Shown piece after piece: positions 6,995 to 13,988 of a stretch of 64,000 nucleotides of DNA (positions are counted from its first letter, which is position 1; every line of letters begins with the position of its first letter). A program made the translations under genes and the position numbers. The notes beneath the pieces were generated by a model. The model was not told the origin of the DNA, ran no database searches, and was given only the letters and a program-made list of their open reading frames with translations. Origin of the DNA: Humisphaera borealis (GTDB lineage Bacteria; Planctomycetota; Phycisphaerae; Tepidisphaerales; Tepidisphaeraceae); assembly GCF_015169395.1 (NCBI RefSeq), contig NZ_CP063458.1, forward strand, positions 1,612,001-1,676,000. The letters run 5' to 3'.

Positions 6995-8022
6995 TGGGTG
7001 TCACGTCGATCGAGTGGGCTCATTACACGTTCAACCCGTGGCGCGGATGCACCAAGGTGAGCGACGGCTGCAAGTTCTGCTACGCAGACCGGCAGAGCGC
7101 CCGCAATCCGAAGGTGCTCGGCATCTGGGGGCCGAACGGTACCAGGGCGATCGGGGCCGAGGCGTACTGGAAGCTGCCGTTCAAATGGAACGAGGAGGCG
7201 AAGGCCGCGGGCGAGCGCCGGCGGGTGTTCTGCGCCAGCCTGGCTGATTTCTTCGAGGGGCCGGAGACGATGCCGGCGGAGGCGGTGGAGGACGTGCGGA
7301 TCTCGCGGCTGCGGACGTTCGACATCATCGACGCCACACCCTGGCTCGATTGGCTGCTGGTCACGAAGCGCCCGGAGAACGTGCGGGAGATGTGGCCCGG
7401 TGGTTATGAAACGCCCTTCGCAAGCATGCCGCCGGTTCTTACCCGCCGCCAGAACGTCTGGCTCCTGACCAGCGTCGAGGATCAGGAGACGGCTGACAAG
7501 CGGATTCCCGAGCTGCTCAAGTGTCGCGACCTCAGCCCGGTGCTTGGGCTATCGATGGAACCGATGCTCGGCCTGGTGGACCTGACCAAGGTTGCTGCGC
7601 GGAACCGCGATGGGGTGACCTACATGATCAACGCTGTCTCGGGGCTTCACGGCGTTTCACGCGGGCCGTTCCTCGACTGGGTGATCGTGGGAGGCGAGAG
7701 CGGTGCGAACGCCCGGCCGATGCACCCGAACTGGGTCCGGCACCTGTGCAAGCAATGCCTGGTGTGCGGGGTTCCGTTCTTCTTCAAGCAGTGGGGAGAG
7801 TTCGAGCCGGTCACGCCGCTCTATCACGGTCGAGACGACTCGGCGGAGAACGGCCGCGGGAATCTTGTCCAGGTCGACACCGCTGGCAGAATCTGGGGCG
7901 ACGGCGATGGTCAACCGAATGACCTGCAGACGTGGCTGATGGAACGCGTCGGCAAGAAGGCGGCCGGCCGCGTGCTTGATGGTCAGACCTGGGACGAGTT
8001 GGCCTTGGTGGTGTGGTCATGA
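6994..8022 (+). CDS. DUF5131 (phage Gp37/Gp68) family protein
   Basis: This 342-aa protein begins TSIEWAHYTFNPWRGC, the signature opening of the Gp37/Gp68 phage family. A Cys cluster C19-x6-C26-x2-C29 follows (CTKVSDGCKFCYADR), resembling an iron-sulfur ligand set of radical-SAM-like proteins. Conserved-looking blocks include VFCASLADFFE, LLVTKRPENV, VWLLTSVEDQE and DWVIVGGESGANARPM, which would fit a TIM-barrel. The enzymatic activity of this family is not established as far as I know. The ATG at 6994 follows AAGGAGCG. It opens a coupled set with two tiny genes, an ABC-GNAT protein and a formyltransferase, so a role in a modified-nucleotide pathway is a reasonable inference. Confidence 0.85.
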   Translation: MGVTSIEWAHYTFNPWRGCTKVSDGCKFCYADRQSARNPKVLGIWGPNGTRAIGAEAYWKLPFKWNEEAKAAGERRRVFCASLADFFEGPETMPAEAVEDVRISRLRTFDIIDATPWLDWLLVTKRPENVREMWPGGYETPFASMPPVLTRRQNVWLLTSVEDQETADKRIPELLKCRDLSPVLGLSMEPMLGLVDLTKVAARNRDGVTYMINAVSGLHGVSRGPFLDWVIVGGESGANARPMHPNWVRHLCKQCLVCGVPFFFKQWGEFEPVTPLYHGRDDSAENGRGNLVQVDTAGRIWGDGDGQPNDLQTWLMERVGKKAAGRVLDGQTWDELALVVWS

Positions 8023-8114
8023 CTGACGCCGAAGCCGACGCCATTCTCCTGCAGCTCATCCGCGCGTGGCTCTGCCGCGAGCCGATCGTGCCGATCGTCG
8101 GCGACGTTGAATGA
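8019..8114 (+). CDS. 31-residue protein in the modification-like cassette
   Basis: A short frame (MTDAEADAILLQLIRAWLCREP..., ending VGDVE) bridges the DUF5131 gene and the next small gene with 4-nt ATGA overlaps on both sides. The double overlap is the best evidence that it is translated, since a ribosome must pass through it to keep coupling. It is an acidic amphipathic helix with a single Cys. Function unknown; it may simply relay translation. Confidence 0.45.
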   Translation: MTDAEADAILLQLIRAWLCREPIVPIVGDVE

Positions 8115-8338
8115 GCTTCAAACCTAGTTCGAAGGTACTGCTGGCTGCCCGCCCAAGAGCGCGGCATCATCGGGGCATGAGCGACGCACCGAAGCGGCCG
8201 CAGACGGTCAAGAAGCATCGGTTCACCTACCGTCAACAATACGGGGTGATCGCGATCTGCAAGGACGAGCGGGATCAACGCCGGACGTACAACCGCCTGC
8301 TGAAGCAAGGGCTGAAGCTCAAGGTGGTGACCGTCTGA
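8111..8338 (+). CDS. 75-residue basic protein next to ABC-GNAT
   Basis: The product is short and strongly basic. Its C-terminal half (residues about 35-75: KHRFTYRQQYGVIAICKDE...LKLKVVTV) looks like a compact beta-alpha-beta unit, with QQYGVI, CKDE and KVV the probable core. A second ATG at 8177 (MSDAPK) could be the true start; the ATG at 8111 is chosen because it overlaps the upstream stop by 4 nt. Its TGA overlaps the next gene (TGATG). The tight linkage with the ABC-GNAT gene suggests it works with it, perhaps as a nucleic-acid-binding or specificity subunit. Confidence 0.65.
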   Translation: MSFKPSSKVLLAARPRARHHRGMSDAPKRPQTVKKHRFTYRQQYGVIAICKDERDQRRTYNRLLKQGLKLKVVTV

Positions 8339-9438
8339 TGCGAATCGAGATCCACAACCGGTGCAGTGACTTCTCCTCCTACCGCGCTGCGCGGGTCAAA
8401 TCCCTTTTCAATTGTGCCAGCGGTGCCGACTTCCAGCTGTCGGCCGAGCTGCCGATCGAGCGCGACGACTGGCAGATCGGCGTCGTCGTCGGCCCGTCTG
8501 GTACCGGCAAGACGTCCATCGGGCGGACCATCTGGCCCGACGTTCCCTTCTACTCTCCCGCCTGGCCGGAACGCCGGCCGATCGTCGAGGCGATCGACCC
8601 CAGGGGCGACTTCGACCCCGTACCCGCAGCGCTCGCCGCCGTTGGCCTGGGCACCGTCCAGGCGTGGCTTCGGCCGTTCCCGATCCTGAGCAACGGCGAG
8701 CAGTTCAGGGCCAACCTGGCCAGGGTCGTCGTCGAGCGGCCGCCACGCGTCAAGCTGGACGAGTTCACCAGCGTGGTCGATCGACAGATCGCCAGGGTGG
8801 GCGCGCTGGCGTTTTCGAAGGCGTGGCGACGGGGCCGCGGCCAGGTGCTGATCCTCACGCCGCATTACGACGTGCTGGAGTGGCTGGAGCCGTGCTGGGT
8901 GTTCGACACCGGCACGGGCCGCTACTCCGGGAGGGGGCTTCGGCGACCCCGCATCGAGCTGGAAATCCGCCAGACAGACTGGCGTTACTGGCCCCTGTTT
9001 GAGCCGCATCACTATCTGAAGCTGCCGCGCATGATCGCCGCAACCAACTACGTCGGCACGGTCGACGGGGAGCTGGTGGCGCACGTGGCCGTCTCCACTA
9101 AGGCGGGCATGAAGGAAGCCCGGGCCAGCCGCCTGGTCGTCATGCCCGAATGGCAGGGCGCGGGCGTTGGCATGCGGTTCCTGAATGCGGTCTGTGAGTT
9201 GTGGAGGAAGGGGAGCAATCGTTACGGGCTGCCGATGCCGACGCTCTTCCATACCTCGCACCCGGGCCTGGCTGCTGGCCTGCGCAGGGATGCCAAGTGG
9301 GTGCAGGTGTCGGCGGTGCTTCACGGCGATAACCGCGCGCGGTCGAAGGCTTCCCTGGTCAAGAGCGGCTTCAAGGAAGGCGCTGGCTTCGGTGGCCACT
9401 TCCGCGCGGTGCAGGGTTTCAGGTACCTGGGTGAGTGA
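8338..9438 (+). CDS. ABC-type ATPase fused to a GNAT (Mom-like) acyltransferase
   Basis: This 366-aa two-domain protein has an ABC-class nucleotide-binding domain with Walker A GPSGTGKTS (52-60), a signature-like LSNGEQ (117-122), Walker B ending in D141-E142 and an H-loop His176. It is followed by a GNAT domain with the acyl-CoA loop VVMPEWQGAGVG (about 268-279). There are no membrane segments, so it is not a transporter. Phage Mu Mom is a GNAT-fold enzyme that modifies adenine in DNA; a GNAT inside a Mu-like operon, powered by an ATPase, suggests a related DNA-modifying role. The neighbouring formyltransferase and Cys-cluster protein support a multi-step pathway. It may also act on tRNA or protein; acceptor unknown. 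Confidence 0.8.
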   Translation: MRIEIHNRCSDFSSYRAARVKSLFNCASGADFQLSAELPIERDDWQIGVVVGPSGTGKTSIGRTIWPDVPFYSPAWPERRPIVEAIDPRGDFDPVPAALAAVGLGTVQAWLRPFPILSNGEQFRANLARVVVERPPRVKLDEFTSVVDRQIARVGALAFSKAWRRGRGQVLILTPHYDVLEWLEPCWVFDTGTGRYSGRGLRRPRIELEIRQTDWRYWPLFEPHHYLKLPRMIAATNYVGTVDGELVAHVAVSTKAGMKEARASRLVVMPEWQGAGVGMRFLNAVCELWRKGSNRYGLPMPTLFHTSHPGLAAGLRRDAKWVQVSAVLHGDNRARSKASLVKSGFKEGAGFGGHFRAVQGFRYLGE

Positions 9439-10047
9439 ATGAAGATCTTCGTGGCCGGCCAGCAGTACTTCGGCGCTGAGGTCCTCCGCCTCTGCCTCGC
9501 CAACAGCTTCAGGGTCGTCGGTGCCTTTGCGCCCGAACGCTCGGTGGGCGGGCAAACCGATCGACTCCGCGCCGCGGCGGCTGAGGCGGGCGTGCCCTGT
9601 TCGAGCGAGCTGGCACCAGAGGTCATCCCGCCCGGCACGGATCTGATCGTCGCCGCGCACTGCCACGCGTTCATCTCCGGTCCGGTTCGCGAGCGGTCCA
9701 GGCTCGGCGCGATCGGTTACCACCCGAGCCTGTTGCCGCTCCACCGCGGCCGTGATGCGATCGCCTGGGCGCTGAGGTTCCGTGAGCGCGTGACCGGAGG
9801 CACCGTCTATTGGATGGACGATGGCGCGGACACCGGCCCGATCGCCGCCCAGCGGCACGTGCTCATTCAGCCCGACGATTGCCCGGCTGGTCTGTGGCGG
9901 CGCGCGTTGATGCCCCTCGGCCTGCTCCTGTTTTCCGAGGTGCTCGACGAGCTGGCGGCCGGCCGGATCGTGCGCGTTCCCCAGGACGAGCGGCTGGCAA
10001 CTTGGGAGCCCTCGCTGGCCGGGCACGGTCGGTTGGGGGCCGTTTAG
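9439..10047 (+). CDS. Formyltransferase-family protein (10-formyl-THF type)
   Basis: This 202-aa protein has the formyltransferase fold: an N-terminal Rossmann-like half (MKIFVAGQQYFGAEVLRLCLAN) and the catalytic block GYHPSLLPLHRG with His95, then DDGADTGP with Asp131. The 36-residue His-Asp spacing matches Fmt, PurN and FDH. The Asn that normally sits two residues before the His in Fmt and PurN is Gly93; the YHPSLLP form resembles the hydrolase domain of 10-formyl-THF dehydrogenase. It lacks the Fmt C-terminal domain, so initiator-tRNA formylation is unlikely. ATG follows the ABC-GNAT stop directly. It probably transfers a formyl group to the product of the neighbouring enzymes; substrate unknown. 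Confidence 0.82.
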   Translation: MKIFVAGQQYFGAEVLRLCLANSFRVVGAFAPERSVGGQTDRLRAAAAEAGVPCSSELAPEVIPPGTDLIVAAHCHAFISGPVRERSRLGAIGYHPSLLPLHRGRDAIAWALRFRERVTGGTVYWMDDGADTGPIAAQRHVLIQPDDCPAGLWRRALMPLGLLLFSEVLDELAAGRIVRVPQDERLATWEPSLAGHGRLGAV

Positions 10048-10066
10048 GGCGCGCAGTTCGCGCGCA

Positions 10067-10148
10067 GCGCGCACTTCTCCGGTCGAGTTCGAATTTACCG
10101 TAAGTCCTTATCGAATCGGGTTCGACGGGAATTCGTAGAAGTGCGCGC
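10067..10148. repeat. 12-bp perfect inverted repeat after the Mu-like operon
   Basis: GCGCGCACTTCT (10067-10078) and AGAAGTGCGCGC (10137-10148) form a perfect inverted repeat around a 58-bp AT-richer spacer. The spacer itself contains TTCGAA, GGTTCGACGGGAATTCG and similar degenerate motifs. It begins 20 bp after the last gene of the operon, so it is a candidate for the right end or transposase-binding region of the Mu-like element. The spacer is too long for a normal terminator. The exact element boundary cannot be fixed because the left end is outside the window. Confidence 0.4.
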
Positions 10149-10497
10149 CGTCTAAAGTGGAGGCCGCGGTTGGCCAGATTCGGAGGGCTGGTCTAAACTA
10201 GGCCCCCGAAACCGCATCGCTCGTAAGTGGCGTTGGAACCGCCGCTTGTACCCATTGTTACCCGGAATGACCCGTCTAGAGTCGCCTGTCCAATGACAGC
10301 GGGCACTTTCATTTCCAGTGCAATCGCGATCTGCAATGCTAATGACCTTCTGTCGGCAACGCGCACCGCGGCTGACCTTGGTCTGGCAATTCCCTTCAGC
10401 GTCCTGCAGCGCTAGGCCGCGCGGAGCGCGGTTCGTCTTGAATAACGGGCATCCATTTCGACAACCAGCAGATTCAAACACACAGGAGAACAGGCCG
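10149..10497. other. Non-coding stretch between Mu-like element and sulfatase
   Basis: No convincing gene is present. The region presumably holds the junction of the Mu-like element with the chromosome and the promoter of the sulfatase. GGAGAACAGGCCG shortly upstream of 10498 supplies a GGAG-type Shine-Dalgarno. In-frame extensions of the sulfatase into this region lack start or signal-peptide features and are not supported. Confidence 0.4.
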
Positions 10498-12882
10498 ATG
10501 CTTCCGACCAAGCTGATCGCCTTCGCCGCAACCCTTTTGTTGGCATGCTCGTCATGCACGCAAACGCCATCGTCATCGCCCTCTTCCGAGGCGGCGAAAC
10601 CCGGCGGTGGTGGACTCGATCGCACGAGCCTGCCCATCGCCGAGCCGCCGGTCGCGCCGATCACCACGCTCGATGCGCGCGACGCCAAGGCACCACCGCG
10701 GTTTGAGGTCAAGCCTCCCGCCGGTGCGCCCAACGTCGTGATCGTCCTGATTGACGACATCGGTTTCGGTCACAGCAGTGCGTTCGGCGGCCCGATCAAG
10801 ATGCCCACGCTCGAAAAGCTGGCCGGCAAGGGCCTGAAGTACAACCGCTTCCATACCACCGCACTCTGCAGCCCCACGCGTGTCGCGCTGCTGACCGGCC
10901 ACAATCATCATGCCAACAATGCCGGCGCCATCATGGAACTGGCGACTGGCTTCCCGGGCAACACCGGCGTGCGGCCGCGAACCATCACCACCCTCGCCGA
11001 AATCCTGCGCCAGAACGGTTACAGCACTGCGGCGTTCGGCAAGTATCACGAGACCCCGCCCTGGGAAGTCTCGGTGTCCGGTCCTTACGACCGCTGGCCC
11101 ACCGGATCGGGCTTTGACAAGTTCTATGGCTTTATCGGCGGCGAGACGAACCAGTGGGCACCGGCGATCTTTGACGGCGTGACACGTGTCGAGGTGCCGA
11201 CGACCCCCGGCTACCACTTCACCACCGACATGACCAACAACGCGATCAACTGGGTCAGCGCCCAGAAGTCGCTCACCCCGGACAAGCCGTTCTACATGTA
11301 CTTCGCCACCGGCGCTACGCATGCCCCGCATCACGCCCCGAAGGAATGGATCGAGAGGTACAAAGGGCAGTTTGCCGGCGGGTGGGACAAGCTTCGCGAG
11401 GAAACCTTCGCCCGACAGAAGGCGTTGGGCGTCGTCCCGGCTGACACGAAGCTGACGCTTCGCCCGGCGGAAATCCCCGCATGGGACGGCATGAGCGCTC
11501 AGCAGAAGAAGCTCTTCGAGCGGCAGATGGAAACCTTCGCCGGCTTCGCCGAGCACACCGATGCCGAGGTCGGCCGGCTCGTCGAACAACTCGAGAAGAC
11601 GGGCCAGCTCGACAACACGCTCTTCTTCTACATTGTCGGCGACAACGGCAGCAGCGCCGAAGGCGGACCAGAAGGCACGTACAACGAGATGATGGCGCTC
11701 AATGGCATTGTCGGCAAAGCCGAACAGATGATGGACCACATCGACACCTGGGGCGACCCGACCACGTTCCCGCACTTCGCGATCGGCTGGGCCTGGGCGG
11801 GCAACACGCCGTTCCAGTGGACCAAGCAGGTGGCCAGCCACTTCGGCGGAACCCGCAACGGCATGGTGATGCACTGGCCGAAGGGGATCAAAGCCAGCGG
11901 CGAGGTTCGCAGCCAGTTCCACCACGTCGTCGATATCGCCCCGACCGCGCTGGAAGCAGCCAAGATCCCCCAGCCCAAAATGGTCAACGGCATCAAGCAG
12001 CGCCCGATGGACGGCGTGTCGATGCTCTATTCAACCGACGCCCCCAAGGCTACCGACAAACGCACCACGCAGTACTTTGAGATGTTCGGCAACCGTGGCA
12101 TCTATCATGAAGGCTGGGTGGCCTGCACGCGGCACTCGATCCCCTGGTTGATCGTGCCCCTGCCCCCGGTGAAGGACGACATCTGGGAGCTGTACAACGT
12201 CGATGAGGATTTCAGCGAGGCCAACAATCTCGCCGCGAAGTACCCCGAGAAACTCAAGGAACTCCAGGCGGTCTTCCTGAAAGAGGCCGAGCGCAATCAC
12301 GTTCTGCCGATCGACGACCGGCGTTCGGAACGCTTCAATCCCGCGATCGCCGGCCGGCCCGACCTGCTCAACGGCCGCAAGACCCTGACGGTCTATCCGG
12401 GAATGGTCGGCATGATGGAAAACGCTTTCATTAACGTGAAGGGCGTCCATCACACCATCACCGCCGAGGTCGATCTGAAGGACGACAAGACCAACGGCGT
12501 GATCATCGCGCAGGCCGGTTACTTCGGCGGTTGGGTCGTCTATATGAAGGACGGCAAGCCGCACCACGAATACAACTTCTTTGCGCTGGAACGGACGAAC
12601 ATCGCCGGCGAGTCGGCGTTGCCCGCGGGCAAGCATACGATCAGCTACGAGTTCATCCCCGACCAGAACAAGCCGGGCACCGGCGGCAAGTCGATCCTGA
12701 GCGTTGACGGCAGGAAGGTCGCCGAAGCCAAGATCCCCAAGACGCAGCCCTTCTCGTTCTCTGCCGACGAAGGCGCGGATGTGGGAATCGACGCCGAGAC
12801 GAACGTGTCAAAGGATTACAAGCCGGGCCTGCCCAGCAGCTTCACGGGCAAGATCATTAAGGTGACGGTCGAGCAGAAGTAG
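10498..12882 (+). CDS. Arylsulfatase lipoprotein
   Basis: This 794-aa alkaline-phosphatase-superfamily sulfatase hydrolyses sulfate esters after its active-site Cys is oxidised to formylglycine. The C124-S-P-T-R motif (ALCSPTRVALLTGHNHH) is the class I sulfatase signature, and PNVVIVLIDDIGFG holds the metal-binding Asp pair. The N-terminus (MLPTKLIAFAATLLLACSSC) is a lipoprotein signal with a Cys near residue 20, pointing to a membrane-anchored periplasmic enzyme. ATG at 10498 is chosen because the signal peptide starts there. A C-terminal region (about 600-794) looks like an added beta-rich domain (VYMKDGKPHHEYNFFALER). Planctomycetes carry many such enzymes for algal or mucosal sulfated glycans. 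Confidence 0.92.
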   Translation: MLPTKLIAFAATLLLACSSCTQTPSSSPSSEAAKPGGGGLDRTSLPIAEPPVAPITTLDARDAKAPPRFEVKPPAGAPNVVIVLIDDIGFGHSSAFGGPIKMPTLEKLAGKGLKYNRFHTTALCSPTRVALLTGHNHHANNAGAIMELATGFPGNTGVRPRTITTLAEILRQNGYSTAAFGKYHETPPWEVSVSGPYDRWPTGSGFDKFYGFIGGETNQWAPAIFDGVTRVEVPTTPGYHFTTDMTNNAINWVSAQKSLTPDKPFYMYFATGATHAPHHAPKEWIERYKGQFAGGWDKLREETFARQKALGVVPADTKLTLRPAEIPAWDGMSAQQKKLFERQMETFAGFAEHTDAEVGRLVEQLEKTGQLDNTLFFYIVGDNGSSAEGGPEGTYNEMMALNGIVGKAEQMMDHIDTWGDPTTFPHFAIGWAWAGNTPFQWTKQVASHFGGTRNGMVMHWPKGIKASGEVRSQFHHVVDIAPTALEAAKIPQPKMVNGIKQRPMDGVSMLYSTDAPKATDKRTTQYFEMFGNRGIYHEGWVACTRHSIPWLIVPLPPVKDDIWELYNVDEDFSEANNLAAKYPEKLKELQAVFLKEAERNHVLPIDDRRSERFNPAIAGRPDLLNGRKTLTVYPGMVGMMENAFINVKGVHHTITAEVDLKDDKTNGVIIAQAGYFGGWVVYMKDGKPHHEYNFFALERTNIAGESALPAGKHTISYEFIPDQNKPGTGGKSILSVDGRKVAEAKIPKTQPFSFSADEGADVGIDAETNVSKDYKPGLPSSFTGKIIKVTVEQK

Positions 12883-12962
12883 CGACGTGAGTCGTCATCA
12901 CCCTGCGGTCCCTGCTGGAGTGCGAGGGTGCGGAGGGCGCGAAAGAGAATCGCTCGAAGCAA

Positions 12963-13001
12963 AACAGGCCGAGCCGGGCAATCTGCCTAGCTCGGCCTGT
13001 T
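12963..13001. terminator. Bidirectional terminator between convergent genes
   Basis: AACAGGCCGAGC (12963-12974) pairs perfectly with GCTCGGCCTGTT (12990-13001) around a 15-nt loop. T-rich flanks occur on both sides (TTTT on the minus strand beyond 12963, TCTATTT after 13001). It sits between the plus-strand sulfatase and the minus-strand DUF4190 gene, so it can serve both. Confidence 0.8.
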
Positions 13002-13029
13002 CTATTTCCAAACGCACTTCGGGACGCCG

Positions 13030-13692
13030 TTACTTGATCTCGACGTACACGATGACCCACTTGTCGCCTTGCTTGGTCTGGCGCATCTCGAAAGACTTCG
13101 TCCCGCCGCCGACGAAGGTGATCGCGCCGGCAACGACCACTTCACTGCCGGCCGAGCCGGTGTTCGCCTGGATGCCGAAGGTGGTGATATCCTGGATCGT
13201 GCCCATCGGCTTAACGACGTCGGCGAGCTTCTGGAGGTCTTTGCTATCGATCACCTTTCCATCGACCACCGTGGCGGCGTTGGTGAGGTTCTGGCTTGCC
13301 AAGTCATTGATGAACTGCTTGGCGATGTCGCGATTGACCGCCGTGCCCTGAACCATGGCCCAGATAGCGCTTCCGAACAGGGCCCACAAGCCGACACTCA
13401 ACACGCCGAGGATCAGTCCGGCGATCGACATGCCCTTACCGCTGTTGGTCACCTTTGAGCGCTTGATGCCGAGGAAGCCGAAGAGAAGCGCAAGCAGGCC
13501 GCCCAGAAGCGGCACGCAGAAACTGATGATTCCGGTCACCAGTGCGGCGATGCTCCAGCCGTTGGAAGCCTGCGGCGCCATCACCATGCCCGGCTGACCG
13601 TAGGGGGCAGGCTGGCCATAGGCGGCGGGCGGCTGGCCATAGGGTGGCTGTCCGTACGGGGGCTGGCCCTGGGGTGGGGGATAATTGGTCAT
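13030..13692 (-). CDS. DUF4190-domain membrane protein
   Basis: This 220-aa protein has a Pro/Gln/Tyr-rich cytosolic N-terminus with repeated YGQPP units (about residues 5-45), a common tail on DUF4190 proteins. Two hydrophobic segments follow (about 55-80 SIAALVTGIISFCVPLLGGLLALLFG and 95-118), forming the DUF4190 unit (GIISF...KGMSIAGLILG). A soluble extracytoplasmic domain of about 100 residues follows; it ends in WVIVYVEIK and may be a small beta-rich ligand domain. Start ATG at 13692 is preceded by AAAGGA. Function is not known for the family. Confidence 0.8.
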   Translation of the reverse strand: MTNYPPPQGQPPYGQPPYGQPPAAYGQPAPYGQPGMVMAPQASNGWSIAALVTGIISFCVPLLGGLLALLFGFLGIKRSKVTNSGKGMSIAGLILGVLSVGLWALFGSAIWAMVQGTAVNRDIAKQFINDLASQNLTNAATVVDGKVIDSKDLQKLADVVKPMGTIQDITTFGIQANTGSAGSEVVVAGAITFVGGGTKSFEMRQTKQGDKWVIVYVEIK

Positions 13693-13988
13693 GGAGCGCG
13701 TCCTTTCCTGTTGAACTTGCCTGGGCATCGTCTGAGCATCGCCCGGACGAGTGTCCGCCGACGACGCCGATCTGCCGACGCCTGATGATACGGCGGCGTC
13801 GGGCGACATAACAGTAATCTGCCGATGCCGCTCGGTCGGCTTTCTATCGGCCATCGGGCCGATTGCAATGAGCGGCAACCACAACTTGGGCAACCCGATG
13901 CCGCGTGAAGCCGGGAATGTTTCTTGCACGCGGCGGCAGGCGTCGATGAGAATGCTAAGGTGCTGTTACCCCACGCTCGAGGTGCTGC

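Noticed and set aside
8275-10074. 599-codon minus-strand frame antisense to ABC-GNAT and formyltransferase
   Set aside because: Antisense artefact of GC3 bias; His/Arg/Pro-rich, no motif; the plus-strand genes have catalytic motifs.
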